A stretch of DNA of 64,000 bases from Sphingomonas sp. ATCC 31555 (GTDB lineage Bacteria > Pseudomonadota > Alphaproteobacteria > Sphingomonadales > Sphingomonadaceae), in the NCBI RefSeq assembly GCF_000282895.1, contig NZ_ALBQ01000039.1:35111-99110 (forward strand), written 5' to 3'. Each line of letters opens with the position of its first letter. The first letter of the stretch is position 1. The notes beneath the pieces were generated by a model, which did not search any database, had not been told where the DNA came from, and saw only the letters and a program-made list of their open reading frames with translations. Both the position numbers and the translations under genes were made by a program. Below are positions 45,444-54,296 of this stretch, piece after piece.

Positions 45444-46838
45444 TCACTTGGCGAGCCGCGCCACCATCTCTTCGGCGAGCAGGCTGAGCGTATCATCCCG
45501 CGCGCCCATCACGACGATGCGGTCGCCCGGCCGCGCCTGCGCCACCAGATGCGCCGCCGCCGCCGCGCGATCGGGGATGTGCACTGCCTGCGCGCCCGTC
45601 GCCGCCACCGCCGCGACGATATCGGCGCTGGTCACTTCGCGCGTCACCGTGCCGCCCTGATAGACCGGGTCCGGCAGCACCAGCACGTCCTCACGCCCCA
45701 GCTTGGTCGCGAACATCGCAACCAGCTCGCGCCGCATTACCTTGAGCGGACCATAGCCGTGCGGCTGGAACAGAAGCAGCAGCCGCCCCGGAAAGGCGTG
45801 CAGCGTATCGAGCGTCGCGGCGATCTTGTCCGGGTTGTGCCCGAAATCGTCGATGACGGACACGCCGCCCGCCTCGCCGACCAGCTCGAAGCGCCGCCGC
45901 AGCCCGGTGAAGCCCTCGACGGCCTTACACGCATCCTCCAGTGATACCCCCGCCGCCGTCGCTGCACCGATCGCCGCCAGCGCGTTGGCGACATTGTGCC
46001 GCCCCGGCACCTGCAGCCGCACCCGTCGCACCGTCTCGCCCGTCGCCAGATCGAACGAAACCGCGAACGCCTCGGGCGCCAGGTTCCGCGCCGTCAGGTC
46101 CGCCTCGCCCTCCACCGCGAAGGTCAGCGTCCGCCCCCGGTCCAGCCCCGCCGCCAGTGCGGCGCTCTCGGCATCGCCGACATTGACCACCGTCGTCGCC
46201 GCCTTGCCCGCAAAGGCGCCGAACAACAGCCGCAATTCCTCCAGCGACTTATGGTCGAGGCTGACATTGTTGAGCACCGCGATCCGCGGCCAGTAATTGG
46301 CGATCGATCCGTCGCTCTCGTCCACCTCGCTGACAAAGGCGTCGCCCGCCCCCACCAGCGCACTGGCGAACGGCGCATCCGGCCCCGCGAAATTCTTCAT
46401 CACCGCGCCGTTCATCACCGTGGGATCGCGCCCGCAGGCGTGGAGGATCCAGCCGATCATGCCGGTCACCGTCGACTTGCCGCTGGTCCCCGCCACCCCG
46501 ATCGGCAGCGCCGCCGCGTTGAACAGGCTCGCCAGCAGTTCGGCCCGCGACATCCGCGCACAGCCCAGTTCGGCCGCGCGCACCATGTCCGGCACGCTCG
46601 GCTCGATCGCGGCGGAGGCGACCACCACCTGCTCGGCCGATTGGATCCCGCTGCCATCCTGCGGGAACAGCGCCACGCCCTTGGCCTTCAGCCAGTCGAA
46701 CTTGGCGGGCAGCCGCCCGCTGTCGAGGCTGCGGTCCGATCCCGATACCTGGGTCCCCCGGCCGGCGAGGATCATCGCCAGCGGCATCATCCCCGAACCG
46801 CCGATCCCTACGAAGAAGGTTGCTTTGCCATGCTGCAT
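45444..46838 (-). CDS. MurC/Mpl-type UDP-MurNAc ligase
   Basis: About 464 residues, Mur ligase fold with the MurC-like Rossmann start [23 protein letters not shown] loop [17 protein letters not shown], and [15 protein letters not shown]-terminal [14 protein letters not shown] and [12 protein letters not shown] fit MurC and Mpl. Adjacent ldcA argues for Mpl, which ligates recovered tripeptide to UDP-MurNAc; a housekeeping MurC should lie in the dcw cluster elsewhere. The ATG at 46838 is preferred to 46877. It diverges from ldcA over 39 bases, giving a shared control region. Confidence 0.82.
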   Translation of the reverse strand: MQHGKATFFVGIGGSGMMPLAMILAGRGTQVSGSDRSLDSGRLPAKFDWLKAKGVALFPQDGSGIQSAEQVVVASAAIEPSVPDMVRAAELGCARMSRAELLASLFNAAALPIGVAGTSGKSTVTGMIGWILHACGRDPTVMNGAVMKNFAGPDAPFASALVGAGDAFVSEVDESDGSIANYWPRIAVLNNVSLDHKSLEELRLLFGAFAGKAATTVVNVGDAESAALAAGLDRGRTLTFAVEGEADLTARNLAPEAFAVSFDLATGETVRRVRLQVPGRHNVANALAAIGAATAAGVSLEDACKAVEGFTGLRRRFELVGEAGGVSVIDDFGHNPDKIAATLDTLHAFPGRLLLLFQPHGYGPLKVMRRELVAMFATKLGREDVLVLPDPVYQGGTVTREVTSADIVAAVAATGAQAVHIPDRAAAAAHLVAQARPGDRIVVMGARDDTLSLLAEEMVARLAK

Positions 46839-46877
46839 CGGCACGCTATCGGCAATTCGAGGAGACCATACAAGCAT

Positions 46878-47696
46878 ATGCGGATCGGAGTCGTCGCGCC
46901 GGCGCGGCCAGTTACCCGGGAATCGTCAGCGCGGATGGCCGCCTTCATGGCGCTCACCTATCCCGAACACGAAATCGTGTTCCACCCGCAATGCTATCTG
47001 TCGGCGGGCCATTTCGCCGGCACCGATGCCGAGCGTGCGGCGGCGTTCCTGGAAGTCGCCAACGATCCGACGATCGACGCCATCTGGTTCGCGCGCGGCG
47101 GCTATGGATCGAACCGCATCCTCGACGCGGTGATGCCGCACCTGGGCGAGGCGGCGCGGCGCAAGACCTATATGGGCTTTTCCGACATGGGGTTCGTGCT
47201 GGGCGCGCTCTACGCCCGCGGCATCGGCCACCCGGTCCATGCCTCGATGGCGAGCAGCATCGGCACGAACGATCCGGGCCGCGATACCGGCTGGGCGCTC
47301 GGCTGGCTGATCGAGCGCGATCGCCGCGGCCTCGATCCCGCGCTGGCCGACGGCCGCCCCGCTGCCGCCTTCAACCTCTCGATCCTCACCGCGCTGATCG
47401 GCAGCAAATATCTGCCCGACCTCACCGATCATGTGCTGATGATCGAGGAAGTCGACGAGCCGCTCTACCGGATCGACCGGATGCTGTTCAACATGGCCCA
47501 TGCCGAACAGCTCAAGGGCATTGCCGGCATCCGCCTCGGCGCGGTGACTGCGATCGCCGAGAACGACCCGCCCTTCGGCGAGACGATCGACGAGATGATC
47601 CTGCGCTGGTGCCGCGAGATGGAGGTGCCCTATCTCGGCCGCTGCGCGATCGGGCATGTCTCGACCAATCGCGTCGTGCCGTTCGGCGTCGCATGA
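46878..47696 (+). CDS. ldcA: LD-carboxypeptidase (S66 family)
   Basis: 272 residues. Removes the terminal D-Ala from recycled tetrapeptide in the cytoplasm, giving the tripeptide substrate of Mpl. [16 protein letters not shown] start, [14 protein letters not shown], nucleophile Ser in YMGFSDMG, Glu in [14 protein letters not shown] and His in AIGHVSTN form the Ser-Glu-His triad of S66. Slightly shorter than E. coli LdcA (about 304). The stop overlaps the next gene (ATGA), so both are coupled. Diverges from the Mpl-like gene. Confidence 0.92.
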   Translation: MRIGVVAPARPVTRESSARMAAFMALTYPEHEIVFHPQCYLSAGHFAGTDAERAAAFLEVANDPTIDAIWFARGGYGSNRILDAVMPHLGEAARRKTYMGFSDMGFVLGALYARGIGHPVHASMASSIGTNDPGRDTGWALGWLIERDRRGLDPALADGRPAAAFNLSILTALIGSKYLPDLTDHVLMIEEVDEPLYRIDRMLFNMAHAEQLKGIAGIRLGAVTAIAENDPPFGETIDEMILRWCREMEVPYLGRCAIGHVSTNRVVPFGVA

Positions 47697-48736
47697 GCCC
47701 CGATCCGCACGCCCTGCGCGAACGCCACGGCGCCGTAGCGCTGCTCGCCCACCCCTCGCCGATCGGGCGGCTGGAACGGCTGGAGGCGGCGCTCGGCACG
47801 GCGGTACGGATCTATGTGAAGCGCGACGACGTGGCCGGCATCGGCGGCGGCGGCAACAAGCTGCGCAAGCTCGAATTCCTGCTCGGCGACGCGATCGCGC
47901 AGGGCTGCGACACCTTTGTCACCACCGGCGGGCTGCAATCGAACCATGCCCGGCTGAGCGCGGCGGCGGCGGCACGGATGGGCCTCGCCTGCGAGTTGGT
48001 GTTGGCCGATGTCGTCCCGCGCCACGACGCCGACTATCGCGGCAACGGCAATTTGCTGCTCGACGCGATCTTCGGCGCGACCGTCCACCGCGTCCCCGGC
48101 GACACCGATCGGCCCGCCCTCCTGCACGCCCGCGCCGAGGCGCTGCGGGCGGCGGGCGGCAAGGCCTATGTGGTCGGCGCGGGCGGGTCGTCGCCGGTCG
48201 GCGCGCTCGGCTATGTCGCCTGCGCCTGGGAGATCCTCGCGCAAGAGGCGGCGCTGGGCGAGCGCTTCGCCCGCATCGTCGTCCCCAATGGCAGCGCCGG
48301 CACCCATGCGGGCCTCGCCGCCGGCATGGCGGCGGCGGGGGAGGACGCGGCGCGCGTCCAGTCCTACGCCGTCCTCGCCACCCCCGAGGCCGCCCATGCC
48401 GACACGCTGGCGCTGGCCCAGACGACGCTCGCCGCCAACGCCCTGCCGGGCAGCGTGACGGCGGAAGAGGTGGTGATCAACGGCAGCCAGCGGGGCGAAG
48501 GCTATGGCATCCCCACGCCGGCGATGCGCGAAGCGGTGGAACTGCTCGCCCGCACCGAGGGCCTGCTGCTCGACCCCGTCTACAGCGGCAAGGCGTTCGC
48601 CGGGCTGCTCGCGGCGATCCGCGGCGGCGCATTCCAGCCGGGCGAGGCGGTGCTGTACGTCATGACCGGCGGCGTGCCGGGGTTGTTTGCGTATCGGGAG
48701 GTGTTTGGGGGCCATGGGTCAGAGCCGCAACCGTAG
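47693..48736 (+). CDS. D-cysteine desulfhydrase / ACC deaminase-like PLP enzyme
   Basis: 347 residues, fold-type II PLP enzyme. Schiff-base Lys in GGGGNKLRKLEFLLGD, followed by TTGGLQSNHARLSAAAA (PLP-phosphate/substrate region), and GSAGTHAGLAAGM as the phosphate loop. This combination matches DcyD/YedO-type D-cysteine desulfhydrase and 1-aminocyclopropane-1-carboxylate deaminase; the two cannot be separated here by eye, but desulfhydrase is commoner in this clade. Coupled to ldcA by a four-base overlap, which suggests action on a D-amino acid released from wall recycling (inference). Confidence 0.82.
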   Translation: MSPDPHALRERHGAVALLAHPSPIGRLERLEAALGTAVRIYVKRDDVAGIGGGGNKLRKLEFLLGDAIAQGCDTFVTTGGLQSNHARLSAAAAARMGLACELVLADVVPRHDADYRGNGNLLLDAIFGATVHRVPGDTDRPALLHARAEALRAAGGKAYVVGAGGSSPVGALGYVACAWEILAQEAALGERFARIVVPNGSAGTHAGLAAGMAAAGEDAARVQSYAVLATPEAAHADTLALAQTTLAANALPGSVTAEEVVINGSQRGEGYGIPTPAMREAVELLARTEGLLLDPVYSGKAFAGLLAAIRGGAFQPGEAVLYVMTGGVPGLFAYREVFGGHGSEPQP

Positions 48737-48764
48737 TGCGCCTCGCTCTGCCCGTGCATGCAAG

Positions 48765-49058
48765 TCAGCCTTGGGCGCTACGCGCAGCAGGCTTTAGCCA
48801 TGCTCTAAGCAGCAGCGTGAACCCCAGAAAAAAACAGCCGATAGCGATCCAGCCAGCGCTGAACGGCAGGTCTGCAACGCAGTAATCCAAACAGTTTTGG
48901 CCCGGAGCTTGAACCCCGAAAAAGCTGCTGAAGCTCGACCAGCTTCCCATAACCGCGGCGTAGATGTAGGCGCGAACAATTCCTGCTTGCACGAGCCACG
49001 CGATGGCAGAAGCCCCGAAGAGCAAGATCGCAGCTAGTAGTCGGCCGTCCCTGCTCAC
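48765..49058 (-). CDS. Hypothetical small membrane protein
   Basis: 97 residues with two hydrophobic helices (LLAAILLFGASAIAWLVQAG and FSAGWIAIGCFFLGFTLLL) and a loop with two Cys (NCLDYCVADLPF). Start is a GTG at 49058. No family recognised. Base composition is somewhat more AT-rich than the flanks. It faces the end of the PLP-enzyme gene and stands alone. Confidence 0.5.
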   Translation of the reverse strand: MSRDGRLLAAILLFGASAIAWLVQAGIVRAYIYAAVMGSWSSFSSFFGVQAPGQNCLDYCVADLPFSAGWIAIGCFFLGFTLLLRAWLKPAARSAQG

Positions 49059-49175
49059 GCTTCACTCCGATGCCGTTGCGCTTCGCTAGCGATACGTCAT
49101 ATCAAATCTATACAGTCTTGGTGAAGGACGCTTCGAGCGCATTCTTCCAAGATCGTCGGCACCCCACAGCGCAGC

Positions 49176-49538
49176 TTACGCTGAGCCCCCCAGCACCCGC
49201 CCCACCCGCACCAGCGCGCCATCGGGATCCGACACCGCGAACTCGTACGTTCCCCACGGCATCGCATGCGGCGTGCCCGGCTGGAGGATCGCCTCGCGCA
49301 CCCGCGCCGCCACCGCGTCGACATCCTCGACATAGAGGTACAGCCCGAAGGGATTGTCCGGCGCCTGGGGCGTGTTCGCCTCGTGCCGCAGGTGCAGGTG
49401 CCAGCCGCGGTCGTCCGCGAGGATGCGGTAGTGGCCATAGTCGCCGGTCACCTCCAGCCCCAGCCGGCGGTAGAATTCGGTGCTCGCGTCGAGGTCGCGA
49501 CAGGGCAGGATGGCGGCGATGTGGTGGGTGGGGTCCAT
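49176..49538 (-). CDS. VOC family (glyoxalase/bleomycin resistance-like) protein
   Basis: 120 residues, two beta-alpha-beta-beta-beta units of the VOC fold: HHIAAILPCRDLDASTEFYR at the start, FGLYLYVEDVDAVAARVRE, and FAVSDPDGALVRVGRVL at the end. Metal ligands are plausible (the first His near residue 5, Glu/Asp late), but substrate is unknown; bleomycin-type resistance, dioxygenase or lyase functions all occur. Terminal Gly-rich tail. Followed downstream by the REP-like elements. Confidence 0.8.
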   Translation of the reverse strand: MDPTHHIAAILPCRDLDASTEFYRRLGLEVTGDYGHYRILADDRGWHLHLRHEANTPQAPDNPFGLYLYVEDVDAVAARVREAILQPGTPHAMPWGTYEFAVSDPDGALVRVGRVLGGSA

Positions 49539-49630
49539 CCCCGCAGGCTATCCTCGCCGATCGGTCTGCGCCACTTGAAACGGCTTGTATTGGGGGCGTC
49601 CCTCACCCGCCTCACCGCCTGCCGCGACGG

Positions 49631-49736
49631 CCTCCCTCCCTCTCCCACAAGGAGAAGAGCGAGGTAGGGCGCATCTGCTCCCTCTCCCCCTTGCGGGAGA
49701 GGGAGGGAGCCGCGAAGCGGCGGAAGGGTTAGGGGG
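49631..49736. repeat. REP-like hairpins upstream of the VOC gene
   Basis: Two members of the dispersed family: 49631-49669 (CTCTCCCACAAGGAGAAGAG, then GAGGTAGGG) and 49679-49736 (CTCTCCCCCTTGCGGGAGAG, then a GCCGC-GAA-GCGGC stem, then GGGTTAGGG). The second has the same two-stem order as the copies around the DUF559 gene. The 49539-49876 gap holds no gene. Confidence 0.7.
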
Positions 49737-49876
49737 ATGGCCGCGAGCCCGTCGACGCGGCTCGCCTCTTGCCGAACCCATGGGCGCTCCCAATCTTGCC
49801 CGAAACGGCGCAACGCCGACGCTCTTTGACCGCGCGAGACCCCAACCCGTCGCTAACGCGCCCGCACGCGCGAGCG

Positions 49877-50028
49877 CCTAAACTTCCTAAACTTCGTCCG
49901 GGTCGCACAAGCCGCCGCGCGCGTGAACTTCCTAAACTTCGCCCGGCCGCACAAACCGCCGCGCGCCTAAACTTCCTAAACTTCGCCAAGGCCGCACAAA
50001 CCGCCGAACGCCTAAACTTCCTAAACTT
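49877..50028. repeat. Four-copy ~45-bp tandem repeat with doubled CCTAAACTT motif
   Basis: Units start at 49877, 49922, 49966 and 50011 (periods 45, 44, 45). Each opens with two adjoining CCTAAACTT nonamers (the first of unit 2 reads CGTGAACTT), followed by a GC-rich spacer with GGCCGCACAAACCGCCG. The last unit touches the stop codon of the halogenase gene. AT-rich 18-mers in a GC-rich frame stand out sharply; a clustered protein-binding site or a transcript-end structure are both possible. Confidence 0.8.
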
Positions 50029-51523
50029 AAGCGCCGATCAGCCCCGCCACATAGTCGGCATGGTCGGGCATGGTTTCCGCCGCCCGCGCCATCGCATCGG
50101 CGAGCTTGGCGAGGTGCGCCCGCCCGTCGATGCCCCGCGCCGCCAGCAGCGCGTCGCGTCCCGTCGGCCAGTTGCCTTGCCCGATATGCACCGCCAGCCA
50201 CGAGGGCGCTGCGAACAGGTCGAATTCGCGTGCGACCAGCCGGCCGGTGCTGCGGAAATGGTCGATCTTCCATTGCAGCGTGTCCGGCACCGCCATCGTC
50301 GCGCAATAGCGCCACAAGGGCGAATCTTCCCGCTCGGTCAGCTTGTAGTGCAGGATCAGAAAGTCGCGGATCCGCTCGAACTCGGCGATCGAGATGCGGT
50401 TGAACTCGTCGATCAGCAGCGGATCCATGTCGCGCGTCGGGAACAGCGCGAGCAGTTTGGAAATGCCGGCCTGGATCAGGTGCAGGCTGGTCGATTCCAG
50501 CGGCTCCAGGAACCCGCTCGAAAGCCCGATGGCGACGACATTGTGGCTCCAGAAGCGCTGGCGGTGGCCGGTGGTGAAGCGCAGCGTCCGGGGCTCGGCC
50601 AGCGGCGCGCCGTCCAGATTGGCGAGCAGGATCGCCGTCGCCTCGTCCTCGCCCATGAAGGCGCTGCAATGGACATGGCCGTTGCCGGTGCGGTGCTGCA
50701 GCGGGATGCGCCATTGCCACCCCGCCGCCCGCGCCGTCGATCGAGTATAGGGCGTGAAGGCGCCGCGCTCGCACGGCACTGCCACCGCTCGGTCGCAGGG
50801 CAGCCAGTGGCGCCAGTCGATATAGCCCGTGCCCAGCACCTCCTCGATCAACAGGCCGCGAAAGCCCGAGCAGTCGACGAACAGGTCTGCCGCGATACGC
50901 CGGCCGTCCTGCAGCCGCACCGCGGTAAGGTCGCCGCGCTCGCCGTCCCGATCCGCGCCGGCGATTTCCGCATCGATCCGCGCCACGCCGCGCGCCTCGG
51001 CATAGTCGCGCAGCAACGCGGCATAGAGCCCGGCATCGAAGTGATAGGCATAGTCGAAGGTGGAGCCCACGCTGCGCGGATCGGCGAGCGGCGGGGCGAA
51101 CTTGCCTCGTTTCGCCGCTGCCCAGGCCATCGACAAGTCGTCGAGCGCCGGGGCGCCGCCCTTGTCGCGGGCGTCGAGCCAGTATTGGTGGAGCGGCACC
51201 AGGTCGAAGTCGCGGCCGAACGGGCCGAATGGGTGGAAATAGCGTGTGCCGATCCGCCCCCAGTCGACGAATTCGATCCCCAGCTTGAACGATCCGCGGG
51301 TGCGGCGGACGAACTCGGCCTCGTCGATTCCGAGCGTGCGGTTGAACAGGCGGATCGGCGGGATCGTCGCCTCGCCCACGCCGACGGTGCCGATCGCGCT
51401 CGATTCCACCAGCGTGATCGCCACGCTGCTCCCCAGCGCATTGGCCAGCGCCGCGGCCGTCATCCACCCCGCCGATCCGCCGCCGGCGATGCAGATCGAA
51501 CGAATGCGGCGGTCCTCGCTCAT
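50027..51523 (-). CDS. Flavin-dependent tryptophan-halogenase family protein
   Basis: 498 residues. FAD motif [17 protein letters not shown] at the start; [10 protein letters not shown] and SFKLGIEF (position of the catalytic Lys that forms the chloramine); GWQWRIPL matches the halogenase WxWxIP hallmark, and [13 protein letters not shown] carries the Glu of the active site. Substrates range from free Trp to indoles; in Caulobacter, Xanthomonas and sphingomonads such genes are often beside TonB receptors, and their true substrate is not known. It lies 70 bases after the TonB receptor gene, same strand, so one transcript is likely. FADH2 would come from an unlinked reductase. Confidence 0.88.
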   Translation of the reverse strand: MSEDRRIRSICIAGGGSAGWMTAAALANALGSSVAITLVESSAIGTVGVGEATIPPIRLFNRTLGIDEAEFVRRTRGSFKLGIEFVDWGRIGTRYFHPFGPFGRDFDLVPLHQYWLDARDKGGAPALDDLSMAWAAAKRGKFAPPLADPRSVGSTFDYAYHFDAGLYAALLRDYAEARGVARIDAEIAGADRDGERGDLTAVRLQDGRRIAADLFVDCSGFRGLLIEEVLGTGYIDWRHWLPCDRAVAVPCERGAFTPYTRSTARAAGWQWRIPLQHRTGNGHVHCSAFMGEDEATAILLANLDGAPLAEPRTLRFTTGHRQRFWSHNVVAIGLSSGFLEPLESTSLHLIQAGISKLLALFPTRDMDPLLIDEFNRISIAEFERIRDFLILHYKLTEREDSPLWRYCATMAVPDTLQWKIDHFRSTGRLVAREFDLFAAPSWLAVHIGQGNWPTGRDALLAARGIDGRAHLAKLADAMARAAETMPDHADYVAGLIGA

Positions 51524-51592
51524 GCCGTCATCCTATCCCATCGCGGCGCGGCGGCGTAGGGGGTACCGCCGCGCCGGCTCCGGGAGGAGCGC

Positions 51593-54142
51593 TCAGAAGC
51601 GATAGCCGGCGGAGATCGACACGGTCCGGCCCACGCCAACGCGGTTGGTGGCCGCGTAGGGCACGCCGTACAGTTGGCCGAGCGACTGCAGTTCGGCGAC
51701 GCTGCCCTGGTCCAGCCGGCCGGCCTGGTCCCAGGCGTTGAACAGGTTGTTGGCGTTGAGGGACACTTCCAGCCGGTCGACCGGCCGCACCCGAACAAAC
51801 GCGCTGACGACGTTCGAGCCCTTCTGCTTCAGGCGGTTATCATCCTGCGGATAGCTGTCGGTCTGGCCGATCAGGGTGAATCCGATCGCCGCCAGCCCGA
51901 AGTCGTAGGTAGGCGCGATGGTGTACATCAGGTCCGGCGTCGCCCGCGGCGTCTTGCCGGCATTGCCGCTGATCAGATCCTCGGCGATACGCGAATGGGT
52001 GTAGACTATATTGGCCAGCAGCGAGAAGCCGCCATTGGTATATTGCGACTCCAGCTCGATACCCCAGGTCTTGTACTTCTGGAATGTTTGGCGCTGGGTG
52101 GTCAGGTCGAAATTATACTCGGTGGCCTGGCTGCGGAAGCCAGTGACGAACACGCCGTAGTTGCCGCCCGCCAGCCGGCCGCGCTGCTTGATGCCCAGTT
52201 CCTGCTGCGTCACCGGGTTCACCACCACGGCCTCGCCCAGCGTCGTCAGTTGGCCGGTCGAGGTGAAGGCGCCGGCAAAGTCCGAAACCACCCGGTCCGC
52301 ATTGGCACGGTTGCCGCGCGAGACGCGGACGAACGCGCTGGTGCTGGAGGTGAACCGGTAGTTCCCGCCGAACGACCAGCTGGTGTAATCGATCTTGTAG
52401 TCGATCGGCTGCGCCGCGGCGAAGTTGGTCAGATACACATTCTGCTCGGCCACGCTCAGCCGGCCGTCGCCGTTGATGTCGCGGCTGGTGCGCGCGCCGG
52501 TGGGATAGAAGGTGCCGCCGCCCTTCATGTTGTCGAACCGCACGCTGCCGTCGAGGTCGAGCGCATCGTCGGCATAGTTGAGCGAAAGATAGGGCGCGTC
52601 GGTGGTGTAGTGCAGGTCGTACTGCCGGCTCGTGCCGCCCCATTGGTTGTTGTAGCCGGTCAGCCCGGCGTCGGTCAGCCGGGTGCCGTCGGCGCTCAGC
52701 AGGTCGATCAGTGCCCCGCCCGGCACCGCCTCGGTCAGGCTGCCGTTCCAGTGCCAGTTCATCGCGATCTGCTGGCGCGAATGATACCAGCCCGCCCGCG
52801 CCGTCACCTGGCCGGTGCCCAGCCCGAACTTGCCGGTCACGCCCAGATCGTTGGCCCAATGATCCATGCCGGTCATGTCGGTATAGAGGTTGGGGTTCTG
52901 GTTGACGACGACCGATCCGGCCACCGTCTGCCCGGCACGCGGGCCGTTGGCGTAAACGGCGCGCGTCGCGGTGTAGGTCCGCCCCCCGGCGGCGATGCTG
53001 TACGCCCCGGCACCGCTCGTCAGGCCGGTGACGTTGGTGAGGCTGCCCAGGAACGGCGCGGAGAAGGTGCCGCTGTTCCAGCTATAGGCGAACTTGTTGT
53101 CGACCTCGAACGCACCAGTGCCCCAATGCAACTGCGCACCGATGCTGCGCGACTTCACATGGATGCCGTCCGCATTGTCGCCCTGCTTCGTCGATCCATC
53201 GGGGTTGACCGTGGTGAAGGTGCGGTTGAGGTTGGAGAAATTGGTGTCGGACCGTGCATCGAAGCCGGGCAGCGCGCGATAGCCGGTGATCTTGTTCCCC
53301 TCCACCAGCACCTGCATGGGGGACGCGGTATAGGTCGGGGCGCGATCATCCAGCGCCTTGAACGAAAGCCGCAGATAGCCGCGATCGGCATCGAAGCTCT
53401 GCGTGATGTTGCCCTTGATCTGATAACCTTCCAGCGCGCGGTACGGCAGGTCGCGCGGGCCCTCGCCGGTGCGATAAAAGCCACCGATATTGGCCTTCAG
53501 CGTGGAATTGATCGGGCCGCCGACATTGAAGTCCAACCGGCTTTCATTGTAGCCAAGCCCGGTGGTCGCGCGGATTTCGCCGCCTGCGGTATCCCCCGTC
53601 TTCGACACATAGTTGATCACCGCACCCGGCGCCTGGCTGGCGAAGGTGGAAGCGGAACCGCCGCGAATCGCTTGCACCCGGTCCACGGTCAGGTCGTAGC
53701 GCGTCCAATAGTCATTGTTGCCGAAGGCGATGTCGCCGAACTCGACGACCGGCAGGCCGTCTTCCTGCAGCTGGACATATTTCGAGCCGCCGGACGCCAG
53801 CGGCAGGCCGCGCACGGTGATGTTCGAATTGCCGCCCGGCCCCGCCGTCGATTCGGCGCGGATGCCAGGGATCAAGCGAAAGACTTCGGCTTCGGAACGC
53901 GGCGCCAGATTCTGCACCGACTCGGCGGAAAGATCGGTCACCGAGACCGAGCTCTGCATCTTGCTGCGGCTGGTGGGGACTGCGGTCACGACGATCTCGT
54001 CCAGAAAGCCTGCCTGCGTCGCCGCCTCCGGCGGCGCACCATCCTGCGGGGCAGCATCCTGCGCGGAAGCAGCGCCCGCACTTGCCATCAGCCAGGCAAC
54101 GGCGTGCAGCGAAACCAGCGGACGCGAACGGAACTGTGCCAT
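51593..54142 (-). CDS. TonB-dependent receptor of the sucrose/fructoside-type locus
   Basis: About 849 residues, starting at the ATG 54142 after GGGAGAGAG. Signal peptide (VAWLMASAGAASA), then a TonB-box-like DEIVVTAV near residue 50, the plug (AEVFRLIPGIRAESTAGPGG, NSNITVRGLPLA) and a 22-strand barrel ending VSISAGYRF (terminal Phe). It should import an oligosaccharide through the outer membrane. Position between the halogenase gene and the divergent LacI gene, with a LacI-type palindrome in the shared intergenic region, links it to the GH68/MFS genes. Substrate by context: sucrose or fructo-oligosaccharide (inference). Confidence 0.93.
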   Translation of the reverse strand: MAQFRSRPLVSLHAVAWLMASAGAASAQDAAPQDGAPPEAATQAGFLDEIVVTAVPTSRSKMQSSVSVTDLSAESVQNLAPRSEAEVFRLIPGIRAESTAGPGGNSNITVRGLPLASGGSKYVQLQEDGLPVVEFGDIAFGNNDYWTRYDLTVDRVQAIRGGSASTFASQAPGAVINYVSKTGDTAGGEIRATTGLGYNESRLDFNVGGPINSTLKANIGGFYRTGEGPRDLPYRALEGYQIKGNITQSFDADRGYLRLSFKALDDRAPTYTASPMQVLVEGNKITGYRALPGFDARSDTNFSNLNRTFTTVNPDGSTKQGDNADGIHVKSRSIGAQLHWGTGAFEVDNKFAYSWNSGTFSAPFLGSLTNVTGLTSGAGAYSIAAGGRTYTATRAVYANGPRAGQTVAGSVVVNQNPNLYTDMTGMDHWANDLGVTGKFGLGTGQVTARAGWYHSRQQIAMNWHWNGSLTEAVPGGALIDLLSADGTRLTDAGLTGYNNQWGGTSRQYDLHYTTDAPYLSLNYADDALDLDGSVRFDNMKGGGTFYPTGARTSRDINGDGRLSVAEQNVYLTNFAAAQPIDYKIDYTSWSFGGNYRFTSSTSAFVRVSRGNRANADRVVSDFAGAFTSTGQLTTLGEAVVVNPVTQQELGIKQRGRLAGGNYGVFVTGFRSQATEYNFDLTTQRQTFQKYKTWGIELESQYTNGGFSLLANIVYTHSRIAEDLISGNAGKTPRATPDLMYTIAPTYDFGLAAIGFTLIGQTDSYPQDDNRLKQKGSNVVSAFVRVRPVDRLEVSLNANNLFNAWDQAGRLDQGSVAELQSLGQLYGVPYAATNRVGVGRTVSISAGYRF

Positions 54143-54213
54143 CAACTCTCTCCCAATCGGCTTGGCGGACCCTCTTGACGGGAGCCCTTGGCATCATTCC
54201 ATACTCGCAATTA

Positions 54214-54245
54214 CAATCGATTGCAATGGCTGCTGCAATCGTTTG
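54214..54245. promoter_or_regulatory. LacI-family operators between the TonB receptor and lacI-type gene
   Basis: ACAATCGATTGCA lies at 54213-54225 with the perfect palindrome CAATCGATTG at its core. A second, inverse copy with one mismatch, TGCAATCGTTTG, lies at 54234-54245, centre-to-centre 20 bases, so on one face of the helix. The same 13-mer recurs at 57898-57910. The site lies in the 154-base divergent promoter of the receptor and regulator. Confidence 0.75.
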
Positions 54246-54296
54246 TTTATCGGGAGACTTGCCCAACCTCCTCGCACAAGCCACTGAGGTGTTTCT

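Noticed and set aside
49877..50028. CRISPR array
   Set aside because: Units are 45 bp with the whole unit repeated, spacers between are not unique, and no cas gene is nearby; it is a tandem repeat.
51674..54178. An 834-codon open frame on the plus strand
   Set aside because: Antisense to the TonB receptor gene, with no recognisable domain; the receptor has signal peptide, plug and barrel terminus.
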